Shown: in pieces, positions 31,819-43,017 of the stretch
How positions within the stretch are numbered: the first letter of the stretch is position 1
Layout of the letters: each line of letters starts with the position of its first letter
NCBI GenBank assembly: GCA_016169945.1
Contig: JADLSH010000217.1
Coordinates: forward strand, 1,426,001 to 1,490,000
DNA length: 64,000 bases
Source of the DNA: Trachythela sp. YZ-2020
Taxonomy: Eukaryota; Cnidaria; Anthozoa; Malacalcyonacea; Clavulariidae
Reading direction: 5' to 3'
Translations under genes and position numbers: made by a program
The notes under the pieces: generated by a model
Seen by the model: the letters and a program-made list of their open reading frames with translations, nothing else
What the model was told of the DNA's origin: nothing
Database searches by the model: none

Positions 31819-32326
31819 CACCCGTTTTCAGAATTACGCGCCTGCCCGATCGAAAATTATCTGACCTCAAATGTCAGTTTTATGTCACACGAGCTGCTAA
31901 ATATAGAAAACGTAAACAAAACACATTTTAAACCGTATTTAATACCTAAAGAAGAGTTTTGAACCAAAATAAGCTAGATATGGAAACTAAAAGAAACAAC
32001 AAACCATCACAACAGGAATCTGTCTCGTGAATGACTTTTAAAGTTTGAAAAAAGAACAATATAACTGTGTATCAAACCCGCTTGCGCTAGACTATAGTGG
32101 TTATGATTTTGCTGTGCTTAAATTTTGCAATAAATATCGCTAAAATATCTTGTAAATGTTTCTAAACTTTTTATATAAAGCATACAAAGCAAATACATCG
32201 ATAATGAACCACAAAACTCAAAGTTGTAAACACTTTGAACTTCGTGACTGTGTGACTTAAAACAGTAAAACTGACATGTCAACTTCACCTATTTTCGGCC
32301 TGGTCGCGTAATTTTGAAAACGGGTG
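31819..32326. mobile_element. TA-flanked MITE with CACCCG ends
   Basis: 508 bases with terminal inverted repeats starting CACCCGTTTTCA(G/A)AATTACG, flanked by TA on both sides (31817-31818 and 32327-32328). Inner parts are also inverted (TGACATTTGAGG-like and TGTCAGTTTTA blocks). No coding capacity. It lies just upstream of the minus-strand retrotransposon at 28055-31690. Confidence 0.75.
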
Positions 32327-32663
32327 TAATGATCATATATTCCCTACCCAATATTTCTTTAAAATTTAAAAAAAATGCGCGTCTTGACTTTTCGTAAAAA
32401 AGAGTATAACAAGAACTAAAAGATCTAAAATATTAGAGTTCTCACTTCTATAATTGATAATGTGTATTGACGCAATTAACTATATTTACTGAATTACTGT
32501 ATTTTTATTTTTATTTTATTTAAACTTCGCCACTTACAACAAAACAAGTGGCAGGGTCACCACAACAGTATACACCAATTACTGCGGGCCCTTTAAAAAT
32601 TGCTAAATACAGTCAATTTAAGAATACAACACAATACACAATGGTATCACAATACAAAACTAC

Positions 32664-33541
32664 ACGGCACAGTACAATACAATACAATACGATACAATGC
32701 AATGCAATACAATACAATACAATACAATACAATACGATACAATGCAATACAATACAATACAATACAGTACAGTACAGTACAGTACAGTACAGTACAGTAC
32801 AGTACAGTACAGTACAGTACAGTACAGTACAGTACAGTACAGTACAGTACAGTACAGTACAGTGCAGTACAGTACAGTACAGTACAGTACAGTACAGTAC
32901 AGTACAGTACAGTACAGTACAGTACAGTACAGTACAGTACAGTACAGTACAGTACAGTACAGTACAGTACAGTACAGTACAGTACAGTACAGTGAGTACA
33001 GTACAGTACAGTACAGTACAGTACAGTACAGTACATTACAGTACAGTACAGTACAGTACAGTACAGTACAGTACAGTACAGTACAGTACAGTACAGTACA
33101 GTACAGTACAGTACAGTACAGTACAGTACAGTACAGTACAGTACAGTACAGTACAGTACAGTACAGTACAGTACAGTACAGTACAGTACAGTACAGTACA
33201 GTACAGTACAGTACAGTACAGTACAGTACAGTACAGTACAGTACAGTACAGTACAGTACAATACAGTACAGTACAGTACAGTACAATACAGTACAATACA
33301 GTACAATACAGTACAATACAGTACAATACAGTACAATACAGTACAATACAATACAATACAATACAATACAATACAATACAATACAATACAATACAATACA
33401 ATACAATACAATACAATACAATACAATACAATACAATACAATACAATACAATACAATACAATACAATACAATACAATACAATACAATACAATACAATACA
33501 ATACAATACAATACAATACAATACAATACAATACAATACAA
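32664..33541. repeat. Pentanucleotide array (CARTA)n
   Basis: About 175 five-base units. It starts as CAATA with CAATG/CGATA variants, then nearly pure CAGTA (about 32763-33258), then alternating CAGTA/CAATA (to about 33345), then pure CAATA to 33541. Interruptions include one TGAGTACAG near 32992. All frames stay open through it because the unit gives no stop, producing spurious long frames on both strands. Confidence 0.97.
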
Positions 33542-35383
33542 AAGAAGCTGATACCCCAACCAAAAAAATTAAATCACTGTATGAATTCTATCAATTGTCG
33601 CAATTAATTAAGGAAGCTACTCGGGTAACCATGACAACCTCCAGCCTCATTGATCATATAGTTACTAACACACCAGAGAAAATCTCAGATTCTGGTGTAA
33701 TACATACAGGAATCAGTGATCCTAGTTTGGTATATGCTATCAGAAAAATACATATTTCTAAGAAACAAGATAAAAACATAGTGGAAATTAGAAATATGAA
33801 AAACTTTGATGGGCGAAAATTTGTTGAGGATTTGCTTAGTCAGCATTGGGAATATGTGTACTTTTTCGCGGATAATCCAAATTCTATGTGGGAGATTTGG
33901 AAGAAATTGTTTACGGAAGTACTAAATAAACATGCACCTATTCAACATAAAAGGATCAGATCAAAAAAAGTCCCATGGATTACTAACGAGATAAAAAAGC
34001 TTATACATGAGAGAGATAGATTTAAGAGAAAATCCATAGTGAAAAACTTTGAAACAGATTGGGAAGTGTATAAACAAACAAGAAATCAAGTAAATATACA
34101 AATAAGAAAGGCCAAAAAGGAGCTTGGAAAACAAAATCCAAAAGAGGCTTGGAAAACAATAAACAATTTACTAGGAAAACAAAACAAACCAACCAAAGTG
34201 AATGAGCTGAATATAAATGGGAATATTAATTTAACAAATTCTAAAGACATTGCAGAGGGCTTCAATGAATTTATTTCAAATATTGGTTCTGACTTAGCTA
34301 GCAAACTTGATACGTCAAATTGCAATTTTCAAGAATATATTAAGAAACCTAAATCAGAATTCACAGGATTTGAGTCAATTACCACCAACAACGTTTACCA
34401 TCTCCTGCATGGCCTTTGACAAAAATTTCAAGTAAAATGTTAAAACTAGCAGCACCTGCTATCGCCAGTTCATTAACTTATATCTTTAATCAGGCTATTG
34501 CACTATGCACTTTCCCTGATGAGCTGGAAATGGCAAGAGTATCGCCTCTTTATAAAAATGGCCCAAAAATATGCCTGGTAACTACAGACCAATTTCTGTT
34601 TTGCCAGCCGTGAGCAAAATTATGGAAATAATTTTATATGACCAACTATATGATTATTTGACAAAATTTAAACTACTTAGTGATTGTCAATTTGGCTTTC
34701 GTAAATCTCACTCAACTGCTACAGCATTATTAGACTGTACTAATAGTTGGTATATGAATATTGACAAAAACTATTCAGCTTAGTTGTACTAATTGACTTA
34801 AAAAAAGCATTTGATACTGTCGATCACCAGATTTTACTAAAAAAACTCGAACTTTATGGTGTAAAAGGAGATGCTTTATCTCTACTAAAATCGTACTTGA
34901 TGAATGGCACCCAGAAATGTCAAGTAAATGGAACTATCTCATCAGAGAGATTGATTAAGTGTGGTGTGCTACAAGGCTCTATTTTAGGGCCATTACTCTT
35001 TTTGTTATATATTAATGACCTGCCTCATTGTTTAAACAAAACAAAACCTCGATTGTTTGCTGATGATACAAACCTAACAGCTGCTGGTCAATCTATAAAT
35101 GATGTTAAAGCTGCAATGAATTCTGATTTAGAAAAACTTAGGAAATGGTTAATTGCCAATAAATTAAGTTTAAATGTAGCTAAAACTGAATTTATGTTAA
35201 TTGGATCTAAACCAATGATAAAAAGTGTTTCAAATATACAGCCAAACATTATCATTGAAGACAATACCAATTAGACAAGTTTACGATTGCACTATACGTT
35301 TTTCTATACCTTATATTCTTGTACCTATATAACTTTCTTACTATATACTGTATTACCATCTAGACTATATTTTTGTAATCTTA
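33542..35383 (+). pseudogene. CR1/L2-like retrotransposon, 5'-truncated copy
   Basis: Matches 57635-60125 closely but begins in the endonuclease just after the pentanucleotide array. Visible are EATRVTMTTSSLIDHIVTN, HTGISDPSLVYAI (the family SDH motif has Pro for His), the RT linker, NYRPISVLPAV, QFGFRKSHSTATALL, LIDLKKAFDTVDHQ, GSILGPLLFLLYIND and PRLFADDTNLTAAG. There are frameshifts near 34410, 34560 and 34770. A deletion of about 625 bases near 35278 removes the thumb and C-terminus, joining the palm to the 3' UTR. Confidence 0.88.
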
Positions 35384-35574
35384 TTGATGATGTTGATGAT
35401 AACTTTATTTAACCACGCTAACTTTGTCAGCTAAAGCTGGTTTCCGCAATGGGCGTGTAAAGTATTAACAAATAGTTACAAGTAAATAAAAAATAAAAAA
35501 GTATCATGCAGTTACAAATATACAAATATTAAGTATCTATTTACATTACGAATGATATGATTTTATAAGCTAAG

Positions 35575-36338
35575 AGTAGCAATTTTTCTTTTAAAACTTG
35601 AGATTGATTTAATTTCTCTTATATTTTCTGGTAGGGAGTTCCATATGGAAGCTCCATCGTACATGAAACTTTTCTTAATGTTGTTCGTATTTGGCTTTGG
35701 CAAGCGTATTGAACTTGAGCTGTCACGAAGACTGTGATCTAATATTTCCGTTTTGAAAGTAAATAATTATTTTAGTGAGTTTGGCCCCTGTTATTGAGCG
35801 TTTTAAACATTATTTTTGCCTTGGCTTTCACTCTTTGTTCTTTGAGTGGTTCCCATCCTAATATATTCAGTACAGTTTGTTGACCTACCTCATTTGGCAC
35901 ATGTGCTATAATACGAGCAGCTCTGTTGTGAAGTTTTTGCAGACGTGTTGATTGAGTTTCACCAAATACATTCCAAACTTCACAACATTAGCTGAAATAG
36001 GGTTGAATTATAGCATTGTACACAGAAATGAGTGTTTTTTTATCAACATACTCTTTAATGCGTTTGAGAGCATAAATTCCAGATGAAATCTTTTTACAAA
36101 TAGTGTCTGTATTACTTTTCCAACACAGATTTTCATCAAGAGTCACACCTAGCGTTTTGCATTGAAAAACTTGCTTTATTGGCTTGTATTCTAAGCTGTT
36201 GAGCAGAAGCTTTTTTTAGCATTGGTTTAGTACCAATAATTTGATATTCAGTTTTCGCTACATTCAAGCTCAGCTTGTTTGCCATGAGCCATTTCCGAAG
36301 GTTTTCTAAATCCAAATTTACTGCATCTTCAATATCAC
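35575..36338 (-). pseudogene. RT C-terminal region (frameshifted)
   Basis: Minus strand still encodes, in pieces, the region after FADD: WLMANKLSLNVAKTEYQI-like residues, the CEVW(N)VFGETQS block near 35960, and the family C-terminus around FMYDGASIWNSLP. No continuous frame remains. It follows the frameshift at the T run 36388-36397. Confidence 0.6.
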
Positions 36339-37592
36339 TTAAACACCCACCAGCTGCTGTGATATTTGTGTCATCAGCAAACAGCCGGGTTTTTTTTTAT
36401 TCAGACCTGCAGGTAAATCATTAATATACAGTAAAAAGAACAGTGGTCCTAATATAGACCCTTGAGGCACACCACATTTTACACCATTTTCACTTGAAAT
36501 AGAGCCATTGACTTCACATCTTTGGGTACGGCCAGTTAAATAAGATTTAAGCAGTAGAAATGCATTTCCTGTGATTCCAACTTGCATTAGTTTTTGCAAT
36601 AAGATTTCATGGTTAACAGTATCAAAGGCTTTTTTTAAGTCTATAAATACAACCAAATTGACCAATTTCCTGTCCATGTTTATATACCAATCATTCGTAC
36701 AATCAAGTAAAGCTGAAGCAGTTGAATGAAATTTTCTGAAACCAAATTGATGCTCAGAAAGTATGTTGTTTACGGACAAATATTCATAAAGTTGAGTATA
36801 TAAGATACGTTCCATAACTTTACTAATGGCAGGCAAGACAGAAATTGGTCGATAATTTCCTGGCAAGTTGCGTTTGCCATTCTTAAAAAGGGGAATTACT
36901 CTTGCAATCTTCCACTCATGTGGAAAATTACATAGGGTAATTGCTTGATTAAAAATGTAAGTCAATGAATCAGAAATCAATGGTGCTGCAATTTTAATTA
37001 TCTTGCTTGATATTTTATCTAGGCCAGTAGCTTTGCTACCAGATAGTTCACGTGGTAAAAGACAAACATGGTTTACGGTAACTGATTTGAATGCAGTAAA
37101 TTCAGAATTAGTTTTGTCAAGGTAGTCTTTGAAATGGTATTCTGTTGTACCAATTTCTTCAGCTAAATTTGGTCCAATATTTGAAAAGAAGGTATTGAAA
37201 CCCTCAGCAATATCATTGGGGCTGGTCAATTTCATATCATTTACGTTTAATTCATTCACTCTAGTTGGTTGGTTATGTTTGCCAAGCAAAGTATTAATTG
37301 TCTTCCATGCAGCTTTGGGATTTTGCTTTTCTGCAGAGATTTTTTTGGAGTAATAGTCTCTTTTTGCTTGTCTTAGTAGAATATTTGTTTCATTTCTGAC
37401 TTTTTTATAGTTTTCCCAATCTGTTTCAAGTTTAGTAATGATTGCTTTTCTTTTCAAGTTATCTCTTGCAATCATTAAATGTCTTATATGACTACTAATC
37501 CAAGGAGATATTTTAGATTTGATTTTTTTGCTTTGAAGAGGGGCATGTTTATCTAGGACTTGTAAGAATAGATCTTTCCAAATTTCCCACAT
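36339..37592 (-). pseudogene. Retrotransposon linker and reverse transcriptase
   Basis: Long minus-strand frame: MWEIWKDLFLQVLDKHAPLQ linker, then GSKATGLDKISSKIIKIAAP, NYRPISVLPAISKVMERIL, QFGFRKFHSTASALLDC, VFIDLKKAFDTVNHEIL and GVPQGSILGPLFFLLYINDL. The frame is lost at a homopolymer (TTTTTTTTT, 36388-36397 on the plus strand) just before the LFADDT motif, which is present in the next frame. No own start is implied; it is the middle of ORF2. Confidence 0.85.
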
Positions 37593-37628
37593 AGTGCTAA
37601 GATTGTCTGCAAAAAAGTAGACATGCTC

Positions 37629-38557
37629 TCACGATTGAGTTCGTAAATCATGCAAAAAATTTTCTTCACTGAATTTTTTCATGTTCCTAATTTCAATAAT
37701 ATTTTCATTATCTTTATGGCTTATATTAATCTTTCCTATGCCATAAATAAGACTGTGATCACTGATTCCAGTGTGAATTACACCATATTTGGAAATTTTC
37801 CCTGGTTCATTGGTAATAAAATGGTCAATAAGAGTAGAGGAAGAGATAGTTATCCTTGTTGCTTCATCTATTAATTGGGATAATTGATAAATTTCGAGTA
37901 AGGACTTAAGTTTCTTTGTTGGATGTTCAGGATTTGGCTTAATGAGATCAGAGTTAAGATCACCCAGAATATAGATCTCCTTATTTTCATTATCAATCTT
38001 TTTAAACAAATTTTCAAGATGGATAAAAAAATCAGGTGATGCATCTGGGGGTCTATAAACTGTAACAACCACAAATGGTCGACTATGTGGTTTAGTTATT
38101 TCTATGCATATGGCTTCTAAATCAGGTGGTATGAGATCATGTCTGATTTGGTAATTTATAGAACTACGGAGGTAAATGCAGACACCACCACCATTTCTAG
38201 ACCTATCTTTTCGTATGATGTCATAGCCATCTATACGAATCATGCTATCAAGTATTGTTGAATTAAGTCTGGTTTCGTAAAGGACATTATATCTAATAAT
38301 TTGTTTGACATAGTGAAATTAATTTCATCAAATCTTTTTGGCAAGCTTACTATATTCAAAAAGGCCGGTTTGAACCCGCGCTGATTGGGAAGACAATTAA
38401 TTGTATCAGAGAAATCACTACTCGTTTTTGCTGTATTATGTAAACAACTATTAGTTACTGTTGAATCATTTTGGCAACATGTGCTAAGTAAGTTAGGCAT
38501 GTTGTCCAGTCCTTTCGGCGACTCGATTGTCGCCTGTCTTGACAAAAATACTGACAA
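37629..38557 (-). pseudogene. APE-type endonuclease domain
   Basis: Two overlapping minus-strand frames. The first has FKPAFLNIVSLPKRFDEINF, the second IIRKDRSRNGGGVCIYLRSS, VTVYRPPDASPDF, ILGDLNSDL and HTGISDHSLIYGI. This is a typical endonuclease of CR1/L2 elements, but the SETRL catalytic-Glu segment is damaged (SFTKPDLIQ), and a stop near 37629 separates it from the RT part. Confidence 0.8.
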
Positions 38558-38950
38558 TTATTATAATTAGGGTTTTCAGATCTTACAGATCTTAGGTAGG
38601 AACACAATGTCTTACCAAGTGCCCTATCACCATTATAATTTAGGTGAAGGTTTGATCTGTTCAACATGGTTTTGTCAATGTTGCTATTGTCAATGAATGT
38701 TATATTGTGTTTCTTACACAATTCAAGAACAAGATCATTGAATTCTAAAATTTGCGAATGCTGAACCTTATTGTCATACTTTTTAATAATGCTTGAGACA
38801 GAAACATTTTCAGCTTTGCTCTTTGCTTCAACAATTAGTTCTTCCATTTGTTCTGCCGCCACTTTTGCATCATCTGATACTAGGTTGTTGGTACCGACAT
38901 GGAGAATGATGCTCTGTAGTTTACCTTCGCCGCAGTCCTTTGGTACTATT
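38455..38950 (-). pseudogene. ORF1 SGNH-hydrolase (esterase) fragment
   Basis: Minus-strand frame with IILHVGTNNLVSDDAK (block III, usually GTND), a helical region and SNLHLNYNGDRALG (block V His). The N-terminal GDS block is missing because the copy is truncated at about 38950. Esterase-like ORF1 proteins are known from CR1/L2 elements. Confidence 0.75.
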
Positions 38951-39234
38951 ATCGTACACGCCTCTTGTGGAAATCAGCCTATAGGTTGACAATGGTTAGC
39001 GTGTTTAAATAAAAATTTTCTATCTATCTATCTGTACGGTGCGGTGCGGTGATCATCTGATACTAGGTTGTTGGTACCGACATGGAGAATGATGCTCTGT
39101 AGTTTACCTTCGCCGCAGTCCTTTGGTACTATTATCGTACACGCCTCTTGTGGAAATCAGCCTATAGGTTGACAATGGTTAGCGTGTTTAAATAAAAATT
39201 TTCTATCTATCTATCTATACGGTGCGGTGCGGTG
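38869..39234. repeat. 183-bp tandem duplication of a chimeric junction
   Basis: 38869-39051 is repeated at 39052-39234. Each unit contains ORF1 esterase sequence (minus), then from about 38945 plus-strand 3'-UTR of the same retrotransposon family (ATTATCGTACACGCC...GTTTAAATAAA) with its (TCTA)n tail, then the start of a GGTGC array. The first copy has three GGTGC units, the second about 39. Confidence 0.88.
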
Positions 39235-39415
39235 CGGTGCGGTGCGGTGCGGTGCGGTGCGGTGCGGTGCGGTGCGGTGCGGTGCGGTGCGGTGCGGTGC
39301 GGTGCGGTGCAGTGCGGTGCGGTGCGGTGCGGTGCGGTGCGGTGCGGTGCGGTGCGGTGCGGTGCGGTGCGGTGCGGTGCGGTGCGGTGCGGTGCGGTGC
39401 GGTGCGGTGCGGTGC
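39221..39415. repeat. Pentanucleotide array (GGTGC)n
   Basis: 39 units of GGTGC with one AGTGC-type interruption near 39311. It directly follows a (TCTA)n retrotransposon tail. Its GC content is far above the surroundings. All frames are open, giving spurious Arg/Cys/Gly/Ala peptides. Confidence 0.97.
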
Positions 39416-39439
39416 GATACATAGCAAGAACAAGATTCA

Positions 39440-39545
39440 ACTTCCACCGCCACTACCGCCACCAAATATATTAGTTTACCGAGCTAACCAATTACATGCA
39501 CATCAGGTCAGCGAAAGGTAGCGGCAGTGGCGGCGAAATGCCAAA
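39440..39545. repeat. Short inverted repeat
   Basis: CCACCGCCACTACCGCCACC at about 39442-39461 is largely complementary to GGTAGCGGCAGTGGCGGCG at 39518-39536, giving a GC-rich hairpin with a loop of about 55 bases. Confidence 0.6.
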
Positions 39546-39556
39546 TCCCAAACTCG

Positions 39557-39790
39557 TTAAAAACAACAAGAGATTGGACTAGCCAGACTTCGAGCCTTGT
39601 TGCACTTTAGGCACATAGATTTCCATGTCCGTGGATTATCATGTTCATGGACTAGATTTAAAGCAGTACGGTAATAATCGAGTAATAAAGATTTAGATTT
39701 GACTAAGCTTAAAGATTGATGTCTCAGTTCATCAGGCAGAATGTTCCATATCCTGGACTCCTGGTCGATCTGTTGATGAATGAGCGTTGA
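39557..39790 (-). pseudogene. RT C-terminal fragment
   Basis: Minus strand encodes SRIWNILPDELRHQSLSLVK and YYRTALNLVHEHDNPRTWKS with final Cys-rich LKCNKARSL. The 'RIWNxLPxELR' pattern is the usual C-terminus of non-LTR RT proteins. The rest of this element is absent; another minus-strand element's tail abuts it at 39800. Confidence 0.6.
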
Positions 39791-39795
39791 AATAG

Positions 39796-40700
39796 ATAGA
39801 TAGATAGATAGATAGATAGAAGTCTTTATTGTCACTACTCAAAACACACGTCTGAGTTTACAGGTTTGAATTATATATGCTATGTAAGAAAATTATCCGC
39901 TATTTACAAATTGAAAGCTACTTATTAGCTAAAATATGGAAGACTATTATAAAATGTAATTAGATATTAAAGATTACGAAAGAATGTCAAATAAACTTGA
40001 AAAGACATCTATTTAAGAAAGAGCATTTAAAACGCTCAGTTCTTACTACAGGCATGCCGTTCTGCATTTCGTCTCACGGAGCAGGATGCTTTCTGGGTTG
40101 CTCGTGGCTCTTGTTCTTCTCATGTTCCCAACGTTCCTTTCTGGAATAATGTCATCGCTAACATGCACCAAACCATACATCATCTTGAATAAGAACACGA
40201 GGTCTAGATATTCGTGCCAGAAACTAAGGTTAATAACTTGCTTGCCTTAAGCCGATTCTTGTAATTGGTTTGACAATCGTATGGAAGGCTTAAAATCAAT
40301 TTGGATGCACGGCGCTGGACTCGTTCTACTCGTTTAATCATTTCGAGCGTCTGAGAAGCCCAAATCTGCGTGGCGTAGCCGAGATGAGGTCGTGCAATCG
40401 CTAGGAACAGGCATCTTCTTGTTCTAGGTTTTTTTATCTCCTTACATGATCTCTTGATGAAACCCAAAAGTTTGTTAGCTTTTGAGCTCTGTTCAACAAC
40501 TTGCTTGTTCCAGGTCAAGTCACTATCAATCCACACACCCAGGTCCTTCTCCTGCTTCACAGCACCAAGTAGTGAGCCATTCATAGCGTATGGATAGTTT
40601 GAAGGTGTTTTTCTCCTCGTGATGCACTGATATTTACATTTCGAATCATTGAACGTCAACCCATTGAGTGCGGCCCAAGAGTTGAGGTTGTCGATATGAA
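39796..40700 (-). pseudogene. Non-LTR retrotransposon 3' fragment
   Basis: The frame at 40659-40204 encodes the post-palm part of an RT protein: LTFNDSKCKYQCI, LGVWIDSDLTWNKQV and RPHLGYATQIWASQT. It is followed by a 3' UTR with GACAATAAAGACTTC and a (TATC)n tail at 39796-39822. 5' truncated near 40700, lacking endonuclease and most of the RT. Confidence 0.75.
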
Positions 40701-41600
40701 ACTGAATTTAAGCCAGAGAACAGCTATAGTCTGGCTTTTTTCTATAAACCAGCTAGATATACCAAATAATGTACTATATTGACAGCTTCATTTTTCCCGT
40801 CAAAACAAAGAAGCTCAAAACTTCATAATTATATGAATCGCTTGAATAACTATTCTTTAATAATCGTTCAAAAGAATATTACTTGTATCCAATAATTCTG
40901 CACCAGATTAATTTTTCAGTAACATTCAAGGCTTTAGTTTAGATCCAGATAAGGTCAAGGTGCTCAAAATCGCTGTTTGACAATGCGTTCAACCTGTCTC
41001 AGTGTCTCGAGTTAAATATAACATTTCAAACATCTCTTCTCGTGTCTTCGTTTAAAGAATGTATCCTACAACAGCAGATGGTTCCTGAAACCTTTTCCAG
41101 AGTGTATGACCATTTAACTTTCTCGTTAAATTTCAATTGACACAAAATACTATAGTATAGCTTCAATAATACCCCAATCATTCACAAACGCGTCACACAA
41201 TTAAACGTACTCAATTTGTAAAATTCGCCATTTCTTTCCTTCTCACACGCTTAATATGGCTTTACCCGATAGTGTTGCATTTCCTTAGATCCCTTGCCTG
41301 GTTGTGAGAATTTTTGTTCATTATAACGCGCAAAAACGACATATTTTTAGTTACCAAAACCTTCACGCAATAAAGATCCCTATGTTGTTTTGAAGCGAAC
41401 ACATCTAATGACGTCAAAAAGGTCATTGACCCCAAAGGTAATTTTTCGAGAGTTTGATCCAAGATGGCGGCCGATTACCAAATTTTATCACATTTTACTT
41501 TACTCACAAACAAAAATGTTGCAGAAAAAATAGTAACATTCTCATAGTTACGCGGTCCAGTAAGATTAATTAAGCCAAAAAAAATTTCGTTGCCAATTTC
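40701..41600. other. No gene seen; YY1-like word near 41459
   Basis: AT-rich spacer. CCAAGATGGCGGCC at 41459-41472 matches the YY1 consensus and could be a promoter or repeat-internal site, but no transcript start can be linked to it. Confidence 0.4.
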
Positions 41601-41612
41601 CTTTAAAATACG

Positions 41613-41694
41613 TGGCAGCGGTGGGATTCTAACCCACGCCATCGAAATAACTGGTGCCTTAAACCAGCGCCTTAGACCACTCGGCCACGCTACC
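41613..41694 (-). tRNA. tRNA-Leu(AAG), one T-loop change
   Basis: 82 bases with intact acceptor GGTAGCG/CGCTGCC, anticodon AAG, long variable arm and TTTT just downstream. The T loop reads GTTAGAATCCC instead of GTTCGAATCCC, which would weaken the B box. Confidence 0.65.
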
Positions 41695-41871
41695 ATTTCC
41701 TGGAAGCTATTCGAATCCCAGCAAAATTTTCCAAAGAATATTTACTATTATATTGTAAACAGCACTGTTTTCGGGAAAGACAAGTTGAATAAGACTTGCA
41801 TTTTACCACACATGTAAAAAGAGAGGAACAGATATTCCAAATCAAGCATCCCAACCTTAAACAAAGATCGC

Positions 41872-41943
41872 CGCGTTAACCGGGAATCGAACCCAGATCT
41901 ACGGCTTGGAAGGCAACAATGCTAACCATTACACCATCAGCGC
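41872..41943 (-). tRNA. tRNA-Gly(TCC), degenerate
   Basis: 72 bases, T loop intact and anticodon TCC. Acceptor 5' GCGCTGA against TTAACGC leaves a C-A mismatch and a wobble, so function is doubtful. Confidence 0.5.
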
Positions 41944-42026
41944 ATTACCGAAATTATTTCTCTACCCAGTAGGATTTCAAATCAGATAAAACAGGCAACA
42001 TGAAAAGGAAATGCGAAAAAAGCCAA

Positions 42027-42124
42027 TGTCAGGTTTGGGATTCAAACCCACGCCCACAATTGTGGACCAGAAATCTTAATATCCATCTTACGTCAGGCGC
42101 CTTTGACCGCCCGGCCAACCTGAC
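42027..42124 (-). tRNA. tRNA-Leu(TAA), degenerate, intron-containing
   Basis: 98 bases. Acceptor is mostly intact, but the T loop reads GTTTGAATCCC and the anticodon arm has substitutions near the intron. Probably a decaying copy. Confidence 0.5.
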
Positions 42125-42246
42125 AAGCGGGAATAGGTTTTCAAATAATTTAAAAAAATGTATTCCTAATGACTGTGAACGACATCTGAGGGATGGACAA
42201 CTGTTAAAATTGATTATATAGCTGTATATTCAATAAGCTCTTGTCT

Positions 42247-42318
42247 GGTTCTGTGGTGTAATGGTTAGCATTTTGGACTTTGAATCCAAGGATCCGAGTT
42301 CAAGTCTCGGCAGAACCT
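42247..42318 (+). tRNA. tRNA-Gln(TTG)
   Basis: Identical to 26092-26163 except for GCATTTTGG in place of GCACTTTGG, which turns one D-stem pair into a wobble. All other stems pair; anticodon TTG. Confidence 0.8.
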
Positions 42319-42532
42319 TGGGATGATCATGCACATGGATTTTCATAGGTATATTTAGCTAGGCATACCACAATGCAATGTGGCCACAATATTTTTCTTA
42401 TGGTACTTGACAGAAAGCCTTGAATCACGCTGGAGTTTCAAATTTTTCAAAATATGGCACATTCAAACAAACAAGGCAATATATAATAAAAATATGTTAC
42501 AAAGCATCAGTCAAAATATAATCCCGTAAAAT

Positions 42533-42618
42533 GGGCATTGGCGGGATTCGAACCCACGCCATCGAAGTGACTGATACCTGAAATCAGCTCCTTAGAGAAC
42601 GTGTTCGGCCATATTGCC
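42533..42618 (-). pseudogene. tRNA-Leu(CAG)-like relic
   Basis: Anticodon loop TTCAGGT gives CAG, with stem CTGAT/ATCAG. The T arm is intact, but the D arm is expanded (GCCGAACACGTTCTCTAAGG) and the acceptor has mismatches. Confidence 0.55.
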
Positions 42619-42760
42619 TTTTTCTGTTTTAGTTAGGGATAATCTATAGCATAAATGATGCGGGTTATTCTGTCTCTTTATTCAAAGCTTCTTCATTTTC
42701 ATGGTAAAATTACAGGATAATCTCGTGAACTTGGAAGTTACTATGGATGTTTGAAACACG

Positions 42761-42842
42761 TGGCAGCGGCGGGATTCGAACCCACGCCATCGAAATGACT
42801 GGTGCCTTAAACCAGCGCCTTAGACCACTCGGCCACGCTACC
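42761..42842 (-). tRNA. tRNA-Leu(AAG)
   Basis: 82 bases: acceptor GGTAGCG/CGCTGCC, anticodon stem CTGGT/ACCAG with loop TTAAGGC (AAG), variable arm CATTTCGATG, T arm GTGGG-TTCGAAT-CCCGC, discriminator A. It closely resembles animal tRNA-Leu(AAG). Only a short T run lies downstream. Confidence 0.87.
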
Positions 42843-43017
42843 ATTACCTGGAAGCTATTCGAATCCTAGCAAAACATTCTAAAGAATATATACTATTATA
42901 TTGTAAACGGCACTGTTTTCGTGAAAGCCAAGTTGAATAGGAGTTGCATTTTACCACACATGTAAAAAGAGAGGAACAGATATTCCAAATCAAGCATTCC
43001 AACCTTAAACAAAGATC

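Larger units (their letters stand above)
35384..38950 (-). mobile_element. CR1/L2-like retrotransposon with ORF1 esterase
   Basis: Minus-strand copy of the same family as 55634-60210. It has part of ORF1 (SGNH hydrolase), endonuclease, RT and the family 3' end (AGCGTGGTTAAATAAAG) closing in an ATC-rich tail at 35384-35400. Its tail meets the 3' end of the plus-strand copy at 33542-35383, so the two are tail to tail. 5' truncated inside ORF1 near 38950, where it joins 3'-UTR sequence of another copy. Confidence 0.85.

Noticed and set aside
32548..34419. A 623-codon frame running through the CARTA array into retrotransposon sequence
   Set aside because: A five-base unit without stops keeps all frames open; the peptide part is QYSTV/QYNTI repeats on both strands. 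Only the part after 33541 is real coding ancestry.
38455..38950. Free-standing esterase gene
   Set aside because: The SGNH motifs are part of ORF1 of the adjoining retrotransposon family, as shown by the fuller copy at 55634-57116.
35384..39030. Twin-priming inversion of one retrotransposon insertion
   Set aside because: The inverted segment has its own complete 3' end and tail at 35384, so the plus-strand 3'-UTR at 38945-39030 comes from a different copy.
39207..39521. Several overlapping frames rich in Arg/Cys/Gly/Ala or Ala/Pro/His/Arg
   Set aside because: They are translations of (GGTGC)n in all frames, not genes.
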